A stretch of DNA of 64,000 bases from Proteus terrae (GCF_003144325.1 NZ_PENS01000002.1:62001-126000), one strand, 5' to 3'; shown: positions 37,562 through 47,343, counted from the stretch's first letter. A program made the numbers and translations. Notes: generated by a model from the letters alone, not told the origin.

Positions 37562-37592
37562 AGGCTAAACCTTTCCGCAAGGGGAAGGTCAA
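37562..37592 (-). promoter_or_regulatory. CueR-controlled copA promoter
   Basis: Read on the minus strand: -35 TTGACC (37592-37587), a 19-bp spacer and -10 TAGCCT (37567-37562). The stretched spacer is diagnostic for MerR-family activation. The palindrome ACCTTTCCGC/AAGGGGAAGGT at 37569-37589 is the CueR site and is nearly the same as the E. coli copA operator. Confidence 0.92.
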
Positions 37593-37601
37593 GGGGGAAT
37601 T

Positions 37602-38015
37602 TTGAATATTAGTGAAATCGCAAGTAAAACAGGATTAACGGCTAAAGCTATTCGGTTTTATGAAGAAAAAGACTTGATAACACCACCAGAAAGAGGTGAA
37701 AACGGCTATCGTTATTATCAGGCTCAACATATTGAAGAATTAACTTTATTGCGCCAAGCAAGAGAAGTTGGCTTTAGTTTAGAAGAGTGCCGAGCTTTAT
37801 TAATGTTGCTAAGAAATCCTTCTCGTCATAGTTCAGACGTGAAAGAAGCCACCTTAAAAAAAGTGGCTGAAATTGAGAAAACAATTAATGAGCTTAATGC
37901 CATTCGCCAGCGATTACTTTTGTTGGCCAGCGAATGTCCCGGTGATGACGGAGCAGATTGCCCGATCATCAATCATTTGTCGGGGGGATGTCATCACCAG
38001 AAACAGCCGGTTTAA
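37602..38015 (+). CDS. cueR: Copper-responsive MerR-family activator CueR
   Basis: A 137-residue MerR-family regulator: N-terminal helix-turn-helix [26 protein letters not shown], a dimerisation helix, and the Cu(I)-binding loop with C112 and C120 ([10 protein letters not shown]), plus a C-terminal GGCHHQ tail. The start codon is TTG, ten bases after the copA -35 element, preceded by AGGGGG at optimal distance; alignment with E. coli CueR begins at exactly this residue. It activates copA by untwisting the 19-bp spacer promoter. Its 3' end overlaps the convergent nfeD-like gene by 47 bp. Confidence 0.95.
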   Translation: MNISEIASKTGLTAKAIRFYEEKDLITPPERGENGYRYYQAQHIEELTLLRQAREVGFSLEECRALLMLLRNPSRHSSDVKEATLKKVAEIEKTINELNAIRQRLLLLASECPGDDGADCPIINHLSGGCHHQKQPV

Positions 38016-38457
38016 GTGCAATCACTCGTAAGGTAATACCATCAATCTCGGTTACTGTTACCTTATCGCCTGCAAGTAATGGCGTGTCTGAATAAACACG
38101 CCAACTACCATCAGCTAATTTAACGCGACTAAAACCGTTTTCCGTATCTGATAATAAAACAGCATGAACACCAATTAGTTGATGACTTTTCTGATTTAAG
38201 TTCTCGGCTTCTTTTGATTGTTTTCTGCGTTTAAGCCAAAGGTGCCAAAAAATAGCACTAATAACTGTTAATATCGCAAATAAAACACCTTGAATAGGCC
38301 AGCTAATAGGCAATATCCATGTGATCAACGATACACATAGAGCAGCCATTCCTGACCATAAAAGGTATCCTGCTGTTCCTAACATTTCTGTAATTAACAG
38401 CAAACCACCAAGACAAAGCCAGAAAAGTGCAGGTTGAGCACTAATCCATTCAATCAT
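37969..38457 (-). CDS. ybbJ: NfeD-like membrane protein (YbbJ)
   Basis: A 162-residue protein with two to three N-terminal membrane segments ([15 protein letters not shown], then a hydrophobic stretch to about residue 70) and a C-terminal OB-fold of the NfeD family (about 95-150). NfeD proteins partner SPFH/stomatin-like membrane proteins and probably adjust microdomain assembly or proteolysis. It starts 2 bp after the qmcA stop, and the same pair is adjacent in E. coli. The last 47 bp overlap the end of cueR on the other strand. Confidence 0.9.
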   Translation of the reverse strand: MIEWISAQPALFWLCLGGLLLITEMLGTAGYLLWSGMAALCVSLITWILPISWPIQGVLFAILTVISAIFWHLWLKRRKQSKEAENLNQKSHQLIGVHAVLLSDTENGFSRVKLADGSWRVYSDTPLLAGDKVTVTEIDGITLRVIALKPAVSGDDIPPTND

Positions 38458-38459
38458 AA

Positions 38460-39383
38460 TTAATTGCTCTTGTTGCCTGAGTCACTTTTTTTGGTATTGA
38501 GTAATTCAGAAATACCGCCAATAGCACCCATAAGATTACTTGCTTCTAGTGGCATCATAATAACTTTACTGTTATTAGCTGAACCAATTTGAGACAGCGC
38601 ATCAGTATATTTTTGAGCAACAAAGTAGTTAATTGCTTGCATATCACCTTTTGCGATGGCCTCAGATACCATTTGTGTTGCCTTAGCTTCAGCTTCTGCT
38701 GCACGTTCACGGGCTTCTGCTTGTAAGAATGCAGATTGACGCTCACCTTCAGCCTTCAGAATTTGCCCTTGTTTCTCACCTTCAGCTTTCAAGATAGCAG
38801 CTTGACGAATACCTTCAGCTTCAAGAATGTCGGCACGTTTAGTTCGCTCAGCTTTCATCTGCGCATTCATTGCAGAAATCAATTCTTTTGGTGGGCGGAC
38901 ATCACGAATTTCGATACGGGTAATTTTGATACCCCAAGGGTTTGTTGCATCATCGACAATCAGTAACAGGCGACTATTGATTTGGTCACGCTGAGAAAGA
39001 ATTTCATCAAGCTCCATTGAACCTAACACTGTACGAATATTAGTGAGTGTTAAATTAATAATGGCAAGCTCAAGATTATTGACTTCATAAGCAGCTTTTA
39101 CAGGGTCGATCACTTGAATAAAGCAGACGGCATCGATGCTGACGTTGGCGTTATCACGAGAAATGACTTCTTGAGAAGGAATATCAAGCACTTGCTCCAT
39201 CATGTTGATACGGCGCCCAATACGATCGACAAAAGGTATAAGGATTTGAAGACCAGGGGCTAGAGTACGAGTGTAACGACCAAAACGTTCGACAGTCCAC
39301 TGATAACCCTGTGGAACGGTTTTAACACCACATAAAACTAAAATAATAGCGAATAAGATGATAATACCAATGCCTATTTCCAT
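38460..39383 (-). CDS. qmcA: SPFH/stomatin-like membrane protein QmcA
   Basis: A 307-residue protein with one N-terminal membrane anchor ([16 protein letters not shown]), an SPFH/PHB domain (about 25-190; [19 protein letters not shown]) and a long helical region with [20 protein letters not shown]-type repeats around residues 200-245 that forms a coiled-coil oligomer. QmcA is an inner-membrane microdomain protein linked to quality control with FtsH/HflKC. It is followed after 2 bp by its NfeD-type partner gene. The ATG is preceded by GGACAGGTAT. Confidence 0.93.
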   Translation of the reverse strand: MEIGIGIIILFAIILVLCGVKTVPQGYQWTVERFGRYTRTLAPGLQILIPFVDRIGRRINMMEQVLDIPSQEVISRDNANVSIDAVCFIQVIDPVKAAYEVNNLELAIINLTLTNIRTVLGSMELDEILSQRDQINSRLLLIVDDATNPWGIKITRIEIRDVRPPKELISAMNAQMKAERTKRADILEAEGIRQAAILKAEGEKQGQILKAEGERQSAFLQAEARERAAEAEAKATQMVSEAIAKGDMQAINYFVAQKYTDALSQIGSANNSKVIMMPLEASNLMGAIGGISELLNTKKSDSGNKSN

Positions 39384-39420
39384 ATACCTGTCCTAAATCT
39401 GCTCTAATAAGAAAATAAAA

Positions 39421-40278
39421 TTAATAAAGTAAAGAATACACCATGCGACGATATTTAGACGCCAAATTATCATTAGTACCTAATGCTGATAAAATATCCA
39501 TCAGGGTTTTCTTAACTTGTCCGTCACCTGCATTTAGATCTTTTTTGATAAAGCTAAATAGCAATTCTAACGCTTCTTCATTACGAGCAACTTCATGTAA
39601 TTTTAGTGCAAGCTGAATAGCAAGATCGGTATTTTCAGGCTGTTGATTAAAATCGTTTTGTAACTGTTGAATTTCAGGCGTATCAGCAGCCTGTTTTTGT
39701 AATTCAATTTGCGCTAACAAACTGTGGTAGTAACTATCTTGATCTTGTAATGGGATAGTCATTAACAAGGTTTGAGCTTCTTCATTTTTATTTAAAGAAA
39801 TTAAAGCACCTGCTAGCGCAAGCGTAATTTCACTATTTTTAGGTGCGAGTTGATGCGCTTCTTTTAGCAGAGGTAAAGCATCTTCTGCTTTTCCTTCAGA
39901 AAGTAATTGTGCGGCTTGTGCCGCTTTCAACTCTTCTGGTTTAGGTAATACATTGGCTAAAACTTGGCGAATTGCTTCTTCAGGTTGAGGGCCTTGGAAA
40001 CCATCAACTGGGCGACCTTCTTGCAATATATAAACTGTTGGAATAGCACGTAGACCAAACTGTGAGGCAATCATTTGTTCAACATCACAATCCAATTTTG
40101 CCAAAATAAATTGATCAGCAAATTCGGCTGCCAGTTTATCTAATGTTGCGCCAAGCTCTGCACAATGAGGGCTACGTTCTGAATAGAAGTACATCATGAC
40201 CGGTTTCGTCATGGATTGTTCTATAATTTGTTGAATATTTGATTCATTTACATCAACAATATGTGCAGTTGCTAACAT
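39421..40278 (-). CDS. cnoX: Chaperedoxin CnoX (YbbN)
   Basis: A 285-residue protein with an N-terminal thioredoxin fold (about 1-110) and C-terminal TPR-like helices (about 115-285). The thioredoxin active site reads SERSPHC: only the second cysteine of CxxC remains, as in E. coli YbbN (SQHC). CnoX is a holdase that protects substrates from oxidation during hypochlorite stress and hands them to GroEL or DnaK. It lies between qmcA and ybbO as in E. coli, without the fetAB genes. Cytoplasmic. Confidence 0.92.
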   Translation of the reverse strand: MLATAHIVDVNESNIQQIIEQSMTKPVMMYFYSERSPHCAELGATLDKLAAEFADQFILAKLDCDVEQMIASQFGLRAIPTVYILQEGRPVDGFQGPQPEEAIRQVLANVLPKPEELKAAQAAQLLSEGKAEDALPLLKEAHQLAPKNSEITLALAGALISLNKNEEAQTLLMTIPLQDQDSYYHSLLAQIELQKQAADTPEIQQLQNDFNQQPENTDLAIQLALKLHEVARNEEALELLFSFIKKDLNAGDGQVKKTLMDILSALGTNDNLASKYRRMVYSLLY

Positions 40279-40362
40279 TAGCTTGTCCCTTTTTGAGAGT
40301 TTTAAATATAGATGCGATTTATAAAGCTATTTTATTAATAAGTAAGGGTGGATACTGAAAAA

Positions 40363-41148
40363 TCAAGCCTTGCCACTTTGGCGACTGAGAATTGTATCCA
40401 TTAAAATATCAGGTAGAAAGCGCTTTAGTATTCTGACAGCGTAAGTTAATAAGGTTACGGGATAACGTATCTTAGGTTTTGGGCTTTCTAAAGCATGAAT
40501 GAGCTTTTTCACGACATCTTCAGGCGTTAATGTGAAACGACTGGCAATCCCCGGATTTTTTACAGGTTTATCTTTTTCAGCTTGAGCGACATTCTCAGTG
40601 AAACAAGTTCGTATTGGGCCTGGCTCTATTAAACTCACCTTAACTCCAGTATGCGCTATTTCCATTCTTAGCGCATCAGACCATGCTTCTACAGCATATT
40701 TACTGGCTGCATAAGCACCTCGACCTGGCGTTGAGATAATCCCCATTACAGAACTCGTTTGAATAATACGTCCTTCTCCATGAGGTAACATTGCAGGTAG
40801 AAGTAATGTAGTAAGCTGATGTAAACCAAAAAAGTTAGTCGAAAACTGTTTTTCCATTTGTTGGCGAGTAATGGCATCTAATGGGCCATAAACACCAAAT
40901 CCGCCATTATTAAATAATCCATATAAACGACCGTTTGTCAGGCGAATAACTTCTAGTGCTGCATTTTTAACACTTTTTGGATCATCAAGGTCAAGATGAA
41001 TAGGTTCTAATCCCAGTGTTTCCATGCGTTCAAGGTCTTCACCTTTACGGCAAGCAGCAAGAACTCGATAGCCTCTTTTCTGTAGTGCTTTTGCTGCACA
41101 GAGTCCTATTCCACTGGAACTTCCTGTAATCAATACCGTTTTTTGCAT
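40363..41148 (-). CDS. ybbO: Short-chain dehydrogenase YbbO
   Basis: A 261-residue classical SDR: the cofactor motif TGSSSGIGLCAAKAL near residues 7-21, NNGGFG near 80 in place of NNAG, a catalytic Ser in QTSSVMG near 130 and YAASK near 145. It would be an NADP(H)-dependent oxidoreductase; E. coli YbbO acts on aldehydes and some ketosteroid-like compounds in vitro, but its role is not settled. It lies 50 bp downstream of tesA on the same strand, so co-transcription with the thioesterase is likely, hinting at lipid or fatty-aldehyde metabolism. Confidence 0.9.
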   Translation of the reverse strand: MQKTVLITGSSSGIGLCAAKALQKRGYRVLAACRKGEDLERMETLGLEPIHLDLDDPKSVKNAALEVIRLTNGRLYGLFNNGGFGVYGPLDAITRQQMEKQFSTNFFGLHQLTTLLLPAMLPHGEGRIIQTSSVMGIISTPGRGAYAASKYAVEAWSDALRMEIAHTGVKVSLIEPGPIRTCFTENVAQAEKDKPVKNPGIASRFTLTPEDVVKKLIHALESPKPKIRYPVTLLTYAVRILKRFLPDILMDTILSRQSGKA

Positions 41149-41198
41149 AATTTTACAATTAATCTCGTTTAATCTACGTCAACTACTGTCAGAATAGT

Positions 41199-41828
41199 CT
41201 AACGTGTTAGGTAAGGGGATAATGTTTCATCCATCCACTGCGTAATAAAAGGCTGAGCATCTTCATTGGGGTGTATGCTGTCATTTTGCATCCACTCAGG
41301 CTTATCAGCGATTTTCTCCATATAAAAAGGAAGCAGAGGAAGCGCATTATCTTCAGCGAGTTTTGGATAGATAGCTGAAAATGATTGTGTATAACGTTTA
41401 CCGTAATTAGGTGAAATCATTATTTGCATAAAAAGTGGCGTTGCACCGGCATCTTTCACTTGTGTAATGATGTTTTGTAATGCCTCTTTTGTTTGTGCAA
41501 CAGGGTATCCCTGTAAACCATCATTTGCACCTAATTCAATTAAAACCCAGCGTGGTTGATGCTGTTTTAATAAATCAGGAAGCCTATTTTGTCCCTGAAA
41601 GGCTGTTTCACCACTAATGCTTGCATTAACAACATTAATTTCAGGGTAGGTTGTTTTCCATTTATCAGCAAGGCGTTGTGGCCATGCGTTTTCAATCGGA
41701 AGACGGTATCCTGCACTCAAGCTGTCACCAAAGATCAAAAAGGTATCAGCAGCAATTGCCTTAAAGCTAAACATCATCATAACGATAAGGAAAAATGTAT
41801 GTCGACGGAAAAGGTTCTTGAAGTTCAT
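41199..41828 (-). CDS. tesA: Acyl-CoA thioesterase I/lysophospholipase L1 TesA
   Basis: A 209-residue periplasmic SGNH hydrolase. The signal peptide ends about residue 26 (KAIA/ADTF). The four blocks are visible: GDSLSAGY (nucleophile Ser36, Ser10 of the mature form), ASISGET, LGANDGLQG and DSIHPN with the catalytic Asp/His. It hydrolyses acyl-CoA, lysophospholipids and esters. Its start lies 30 bp inside the divergent ybbA coding region, so the two genes overlap head to head and share regulatory DNA; its ribosome site is weak. The arrangement is the same type as in E. coli. Confidence 0.94.
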   Translation of the reverse strand: MNFKNLFRRHTFFLIVMMMFSFKAIAADTFLIFGDSLSAGYRLPIENAWPQRLADKWKTTYPEINVVNASISGETAFQGQNRLPDLLKQHQPRWVLIELGANDGLQGYPVAQTKEALQNIITQVKDAGATPLFMQIMISPNYGKRYTQSFSAIYPKLAEDNALPLLPFYMEKIADKPEWMQNDSIHPNEDAQPFITQWMDETLSPYLTR

Positions 41829-42485
41829 CAGTTAACCAAACAAGTAGGACAAGGTGATAGTCAGATCTCTATATTGCAGGGTGTTGAGTTAGTTGTCGAG
41901 CCTGCACAAACAATTGCGTTAATTGGTGAGTCAGGATCGGGTAAATCGACCCTGTTAGGGATCATTGCTGGATTAGATGATGGCACCTCTGGCAGTGTAC
42001 ATTTGATGGGGGAAGATCTCACAAAAATGAATGAAGAAGAGCGTGCCAAGTTGCGTGCTGAACATGTTGGTTTTGTTTTTCAATCATTTATGTTGATCCC
42101 AACATTGAATGCACTTGAAAATGTGCAGTTGCCCGCATTATTAAAAGGTGAGTCAGAAAAGCACAGCCATGCGCGTGCAGTTGATTTACTTAAGCTGTTA
42201 GGGTTAGGTGAACGTTTATACCATATGCCAGCACAGCTTTCTGGCGGTGAGCAACAGCGCGTTGCATTAGCAAGAGCATTTTGCACTCAACCTGCCATTC
42301 TTTTTGCGGATGAACCAACAGGGAACCTTGATCGTAAAACTGGCGATAAAATTGCTGACTTGTTGTTCTCTCTTAACCGAGATTATGCAACAACCTTGAT
42401 TTTAGTGACTCATGACAATGAGCTAGCTGCTCGTTGTCAAAGACGATTACGATTAGTTGATGGACAACTTAAGGAGGAGTCATGA
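41799..42485 (+). CDS. ybbA: ABC transporter ATP-binding protein YbbA
   Basis: A 228-residue ABC ATPase of the LolD/MacB type. Walker A GESGSGKST is near residue 43, the Q-loop FVFQSFMLIPTLNA, signature LSGGEQQRVALARAF near 145 and Walker B ILFADEPTGNLD follow. It pairs with the YbbP permease, whose start codon overlaps its stop codon (ATGA). The system has a MacB/LolCDE-like mechanotransmission type of permease and may move lipids or modified proteins; the substrate is unknown. The start at 41799 has AAGG eight bases upstream; a longer frame to 41589 runs antisense through tesA and is rejected. Confidence 0.93.
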   Translation: MSTEKVLEVHQLTKQVGQGDSQISILQGVELVVEPAQTIALIGESGSGKSTLLGIIAGLDDGTSGSVHLMGEDLTKMNEEERAKLRAEHVGFVFQSFMLIPTLNALENVQLPALLKGESEKHSHARAVDLLKLLGLGERLYHMPAQLSGGEQQRVALARAFCTQPAILFADEPTGNLDRKTGDKIADLLFSLNRDYATTLILVTHDNELAARCQRRLRLVDGQLKEES

Positions 42486-44923
42486 TTTGGCGTTGGTTTT
42501 GGCGTGAATGGCGTTCTCCTGCATTATTAATTGTTTGGCTTTCTTTAGCGCTGGCAGTTGCTTGTGTGCTCGCTTTAGGGCGGATAGGTGATCGCATCGA
42601 TAAAAGCATTTATGCTCAAAGCCGCGATTTGATCGCTGGTGATTTAGTCTTACGTGCATCTTATCCTGTTGATGAAAACTGGCTTGCTGAGGCGAAGAAG
42701 GAAGGGTTAACCCTCAGCCGTCAAATGCAATTTACTACCATGTCTTATGCGCCTGAAGGTGATACACCTCAGCTTGCGTTGGTGAAAGGCGCAGATAATT
42801 TATATCCATTGTATGGTGAGTTAGAAACAGAGCCAGCAGGCTTAAAGCCTGAAAAAGGGACGGCCCTTGTTGGTGCTAGATTACTTGAATTACTTGATAT
42901 AAAAGTCGGCGATAATATTGATGTAGGCGATGCTTCATTTACTATCAGTGGTGTATTAATTCAAGAGCCAGACAGTGGGTTTAATCCTTTTCAAATCGCC
43001 CCCCGTATTTTAATTAATCTTGATGATGTGGAAGCAACTGGAGCTGTGCAACCCGGAAGCCGCCTGACTTATCGCTATATGTTTGCGGGCGATGAAGCGG
43101 TGATTGATAGTTATCAGCAACGCTTCGACCCACTATTAAAGCCAGATCAGCGTTGGAATAGTTTAAAACAAGATAGCGGGGCACTTTCACAATCAATGGA
43201 GCGTGCAAAAAACTTTCTTTTGCTATCAGCTCTATTGACATTATTGCTTGCTATATCAGCGGTTGCTGTTTCAATGGCTCATTATTGCCGGACTCGTCAT
43301 ACCTTAATCGCGGTATTAAAAACACTAGGTGCAGATAAACGGGCATTGAGAAAGTGGATCGTTGGGCAGTGGGGGGTGATCTTAATTGGTGCTATTGTTG
43401 TAGGCTCATTAGTCGGGCTTGTTTTTGAGGCAATATTGCTACAAATTTTAGCACCAGTGTTACCTAAAAGTTTACCTGAAGCGAGTTTCTTACCATGGGT
43501 ATGGTCAGTGGGTTCCTTGTTGTTAATAGCTTTATTAACAGGATTAAGACCTTATTATCAACTAATGGCGACACAACCTTCTCGTGTATTAAGAAGTGAT
43601 ACCACGGCACCTATCTGGCCTCTTAGTTACTATTTACCGATTGTAGGCTTAATTATTGTTGGTGCTTTGACGCTTTTTGCGGGAACGGGCGTTTTACTCT
43701 GGTCAATTCTATTTGGTGTTGTTGTTATTGCTTTTTTATTGGGGGGGATTGGTTGGCTTGGATTGTGGGTGTTAAAGCAGTTTAAATTTCGCCAACTCAG
43801 TGCGCGCTTAGCAGTAACTCGCTTGTTGCGACAGCCTTTTCAGACCATGACTCAATTGGCTGCTTTTGCACTTTCATTTATGTTGTTAACACTATTGGTG
43901 CTGATCCAAGGTGATTTATTAGATAAATGGCAAAAACAGTTACCCGAAGATAGCCCTAATTACTTTCTGATCAATATGTCTGCACCTCAAGTTCAAGAAG
44001 TTAATACCTTGTTGGCAAAGTATAACGTTGAACCAACGGATGCATTTCCTGTGGTATTAGCGCGCTTAACGCAGATTAATGAGAATAATGCTAAAGAGTG
44101 GGCAGATAAACGTGATGCTGGTAATAACACTGTTCGTCGAGAGCTTAACTTAACGTGGCATAGCGAGTTGCCAAAAGATAACGTGATTGTTGAGGGAACA
44201 TGGCCTCCAGTGGGAAATGGTGTTTCTCTTGATCAAGGTGTTGCTGAACAACTCGAAATTAAATTGGGTGATGAATTAACATTTGTTGGTGATACTCGTG
44301 AATTTAAGTCGATTGTTACTAGCATTCGCCATGTTGATTGGGAAAATATGCGTCCTAACTTCTTCTTTATCTTCTCTGAAGAAGGGTTAAGTAATCAGCC
44401 AGAAAAATGGATGAGTAGTTTTTATTACAATGGTGAAGGGACGTTAATTACGGCACTTAATCGGCAATTTCCAACTGTAAGCGTATTAGATACAGGCGCA
44501 TTAATTCAGCAAGTTCAACAAATCTTACAGCAAGTCAGTCGAGCATTGGAGATTATGGTTGGATTGGTAATGATCTGTGGTGCGTTATTGTTAGTTGCCC
44601 AAATTCAGGTAGGAATGACACAGCGACGTATTGAGCTAGTGGTATATCGAACATTAGGCGCAGGTAAGTCATTATTAAGACAGACTCTTTGGGCTGAATT
44701 TGCATTATTAGGTTTAATGGCGGGATTAGCTGCGGCGATTGGTGCGGAGGTTGCATTAAGTTTATTACAAATATCGGTGTTTAATTTCCCTTGGCAACCG
44801 CAATGGGGAATGTGGATCATTGTACCTATTGTTGCTGCACTATTACTTTCATTATGTGGCAGTATCTTAGGGATCAGATTGTTGCAAGATAAAGGGCAGT
44901 ATCGACGAATTCAAGGCGAATAG
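42482..44923 (+). CDS. ybbP: FtsX-family ABC transporter permease YbbP
   Basis: An 813-residue inner-membrane protein with one membrane segment near the N-terminus (LLIVWLSLALAVACVLALG), a large periplasmic domain, then two clusters of FtsX-type helices around residues 255-365 and 725-800, with several extra segments in the middle. It is the permease partner of YbbA, overlapping its stop codon by four bases. The topology with two large extracytoplasmic domains fits the duplicated LolC/YbbP branch. It is thought to act in envelope lipid or lipoprotein handling, but this is not proven. A strong hairpin terminator follows. Confidence 0.93.
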   Translation: MIWRWFWREWRSPALLIVWLSLALAVACVLALGRIGDRIDKSIYAQSRDLIAGDLVLRASYPVDENWLAEAKKEGLTLSRQMQFTTMSYAPEGDTPQLALVKGADNLYPLYGELETEPAGLKPEKGTALVGARLLELLDIKVGDNIDVGDASFTISGVLIQEPDSGFNPFQIAPRILINLDDVEATGAVQPGSRLTYRYMFAGDEAVIDSYQQRFDPLLKPDQRWNSLKQDSGALSQSMERAKNFLLLSALLTLLLAISAVAVSMAHYCRTRHTLIAVLKTLGADKRALRKWIVGQWGVILIGAIVVGSLVGLVFEAILLQILAPVLPKSLPEASFLPWVWSVGSLLLIALLTGLRPYYQLMATQPSRVLRSDTTAPIWPLSYYLPIVGLIIVGALTLFAGTGVLLWSILFGVVVIAFLLGGIGWLGLWVLKQFKFRQLSARLAVTRLLRQPFQTMTQLAAFALSFMLLTLLVLIQGDLLDKWQKQLPEDSPNYFLINMSAPQVQEVNTLLAKYNVEPTDAFPVVLARLTQINENNAKEWADKRDAGNNTVRRELNLTWHSELPKDNVIVEGTWPPVGNGVSLDQGVAEQLEIKLGDELTFVGDTREFKSIVTSIRHVDWENMRPNFFFIFSEEGLSNQPEKWMSSFYYNGEGTLITALNRQFPTVSVLDTGALIQQVQQILQQVSRALEIMVGLVMICGALLLVAQIQVGMTQRRIELVVYRTLGAGKSLLRQTLWAEFALLGLMAGLAAAIGAEVALSLLQISVFNFPWQPQWGMWIIVPIVAALLLSLCGSILGIRLLQDKGQYRRIQGE

Positions 44924-44958
44924 TTGAAATAAGTTGGGCTTATAAATAGAGTTAAATA

Positions 44959-44992
44959 AAAATGCTGATGTTATTAAATATCAGCATTTTTT
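44959..44992. terminator. Terminator between ybbP and speF
   Basis: An 11-bp stem (AAAATGCTGAT/ATCAGCATTTT) with a 10-base loop and flanking T runs, 35 bp after the ybbP stop and 20 bp from the convergent speF stop; it can serve both. Confidence 0.9.
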
Positions 44993-45011
44993 ATGGGAAA
45001 AGATAAGATAA

Positions 45012-47174
45012 TTATTCTTTTATAACATAAGCATAAATGCGCTTACTGCCATCATCTTCATCATAAATATAAACTCCTTGAAGCTCAGTTGAAAAACCCG
45101 GTAGCTGATTAATTGTGACTTCAAGTGCCTGAAAATAGCGTAAAACAGCACCATCCCAAATTTCACCAGGCACAGCACATAAAACACCAGGTGGATAAGG
45201 TAAAGCACCTTCTGCGGCAATTCTGCCTGCTAATTTATTTAAAGGTAAAAACTCAACATTACCACGAACGAACTCAATATTAGCTTGTTGCGGGCTTAGT
45301 GCTCGCTTAGGAAAATGATTTTTTCTAAACATCTGTTTTTGCAGTAACTTGATATTATATTTGACACAAATATCATGCATTTCCTGACAGAGTTGACGCA
45401 ATGTATAACCCTGATAACGAGATTGATAGCGACGACAAACAGAAGGTAAGATTTGTTCTAATGGCACATCTTCAATTAAGTACTTTTCAAATTGAACAAT
45501 CAAAGAGATTAAGCGATCAAACTTAGCTTGATGCTCGGCAGGAGTCAGTAAAAATAAGATTGAATTAAGGTCGCTTTTTTCAGGAATAACACCGTGCTCA
45601 CGTAGATAATTTGCCAAAATAGATGCTGGCACACCAAAGGATTCATATTCCCCTGTATGAGGTTCGATACCCGGCGTTGTAAGCATTAATTTGCAAGGAT
45701 CAACAAAGTATTGATTGGTGGCGTAACCTTCAAATGAGTGCCAATTATCATTAGGAATAAAATTAAAGAAACGCTGATCGTGAGCGATTTCATCTGTATC
45801 GTGATCTTGCCAAGCAAGTCCATCAACCACTTCAGGAATAAATGGCTTAATAAACTGACACTGTTTTAGTAATGATTTACGAGCTTCGATGCCTTGTTTT
45901 ACGCAATTCATCCACATGGCTTCACCACTCTTACCCGAATGCATTTTTGCATTGACATCAAGAGCCGCAAAAAGGGGATAAAATGGGCTGGTGGACGCAT
46001 GCATCATAAATGCATTATTCATGCGCTTATGGTTAACATAACGTGATTGCCCTTTAAGGTGCGCATCTTTTTTATGTATCTGCGAGGTTTGTGAAAAGCC
46101 TGCTAATTGTTTATGAACTGACTGAGTAACTAGAATACCGGGATCGTCTTTATTAAGTGTGAGTAACAAAGGGGAACACTGTTTCATCATCGGAATGAAT
46201 TGCTCATAACCAACCCACGCAGAATCAAATAAAATGTAATCACAAAGATGACCAATTTTATCGACAACTTGTCTTGCGTTGTAAATCGTACCGTCATAAG
46301 TACCCAGTTGAATAACGGCTAAGCGAAAAGGGCGCTTATCAAATTGGCGTTCTGGCGTAATTTCTGCGATTTGTTGGCGTAAATAGCCCTCTTCAAAGCA
46401 ATGTGCATCTATACCCCCGATAAATCCAAAGGGATTACGAGCAGTTTCTAAATAAATAGGTGTCGCTCCGGCTTGAATTAACGCGCCATGATGATTGGAT
46501 TTATGGTTATTTCTATCAAATAGCACTAAATCATTTGGTGCCAATAAGGCATTTAAGGCAACTTTATTAGAAGAGGATGTTCCATTTAAAACAAAATAGG
46601 TTTTATCGGCATTAAACACTTGCGCTGCGAAAGTTTGGGCATCATAAGGCGCACCTTCATGAATAAGTAAATCACCCATTTCCACATCAGCATTGCAGAG
46701 ATCAGAGCGAAATAGATTCTCACCAAAATATTGATAAAACTGTTCGCCTGCAGGATGACGACGGAAAAATTCTCCGCCTTGATGGCCGGGACAATCAAAC
46801 GCGACGTTCTTTTCGGCAACATAATTCACTAAGCGTGAAAAAAATGGTGTTGTCAGACTCTTTTCATATTGCTGCGCAGCTTCATTAATTAACGTACTAT
46901 TTTTTTGATGCGCACTTTTATCTGTAATTACAATCCCTGAAACTTGATTAAGTAATTCAGCACTGACTGTATCATTAAGATTAACTGCAATAAATACGGG
47001 GAGTTGAAAGCCTGTTTGATGAATGCGATATAGTTCGCCAGACTCAATATCTGACAATGACAAAACTACTGCTGACACTTGCGTTAAATTTGCATCAACA
47101 ATATCAACAATCGGACGTTCACAATAAAAATAGTGTGAAAGAGTAGGGTGACACGCCAACTTCATTTTTTTCAT
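45012..47174 (-). CDS. speF: Ornithine decarboxylase, inducible SpeF type
   Basis: A 720-residue PLP-dependent decarboxylase of the bacterial wing-domain type. DCPGHQGGEFFRRHPAG, FVLNGTSSSNKV, the PLP-lysine segment SVHKQLAGFSQTS and YPPGVLCAVPGE are visible and match E. coli SpeF more closely than SpeC. It turns ornithine into putrescine and consumes a proton, supporting acid tolerance and swarming in Proteus. The start at 47174 corresponds to the E. coli start; the frame stays open for 37 more codons to an ATG at 47285. The potE antiporter gene that follows speF in E. coli is absent here. Confidence 0.93.
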   Translation of the reverse strand: MKKMKLACHPTLSHYFYCERPIVDIVDANLTQVSAVVLSLSDIESGELYRIHQTGFQLPVFIAVNLNDTVSAELLNQVSGIVITDKSAHQKNSTLINEAAQQYEKSLTTPFFSRLVNYVAEKNVAFDCPGHQGGEFFRRHPAGEQFYQYFGENLFRSDLCNADVEMGDLLIHEGAPYDAQTFAAQVFNADKTYFVLNGTSSSNKVALNALLAPNDLVLFDRNNHKSNHHGALIQAGATPIYLETARNPFGFIGGIDAHCFEEGYLRQQIAEITPERQFDKRPFRLAVIQLGTYDGTIYNARQVVDKIGHLCDYILFDSAWVGYEQFIPMMKQCSPLLLTLNKDDPGILVTQSVHKQLAGFSQTSQIHKKDAHLKGQSRYVNHKRMNNAFMMHASTSPFYPLFAALDVNAKMHSGKSGEAMWMNCVKQGIEARKSLLKQCQFIKPFIPEVVDGLAWQDHDTDEIAHDQRFFNFIPNDNWHSFEGYATNQYFVDPCKLMLTTPGIEPHTGEYESFGVPASILANYLREHGVIPEKSDLNSILFLLTPAEHQAKFDRLISLIVQFEKYLIEDVPLEQILPSVCRRYQSRYQGYTLRQLCQEMHDICVKYNIKLLQKQMFRKNHFPKRALSPQQANIEFVRGNVEFLPLNKLAGRIAAEGALPYPPGVLCAVPGEIWDGAVLRYFQALEVTINQLPGFSTELQGVYIYDEDDGSKRIYAYVIKE

Positions 47175-47343
47175 TATACTCGCGTTTTTATCAATAGAAG
47201 AATTGGCGAACAATATACTTGGTTGTGAATGTGATTGAAATAAATTAAAAGATAAATTAGGTGGTTTTATGCATTTGAAACGCATAATTCACCACTTTGG
47301 CAAGTGGGTGAATGGATAAGTTTATGAGAAAATAAACTTATCC
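47175..47343 (-). promoter_or_regulatory. speF leader with two hairpins and an in-frame upstream ATG
   Basis: Reading toward speF, a 13-bp perfect hairpin (47312-47343) is followed by a second, bulged one (CACCCACTT/AAGTGGTG, about 47290-47310), then an ATG at 47285 in frame with speF for 37 codons. E. coli speF is controlled by a leader peptide (speFL) that senses ornithine. No sequence similarity to speFL was recognised here, so a leader role is only suggested by the structure. Confidence 0.45.

Noticed and set aside
37470-37592. 41-codon N-terminal extension of CopA
   Set aside because: It would place the CueR operator and promoter inside the coding region; the ATG at 37469 has a good ribosome site and the HMA domain begins there.
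41589-41798. 70-codon N-terminal extension of YbbA
   Set aside because: It runs antisense through tesA, is unlike the family, and a proper ATG with ribosome site exists at 41799.
47312-47343. 13-bp perfect hairpin as the ynaI terminator
   Set aside because: The stem is strong, but it lacks a T run on either strand, so it is described as part of the speF leader rather than as a terminator.
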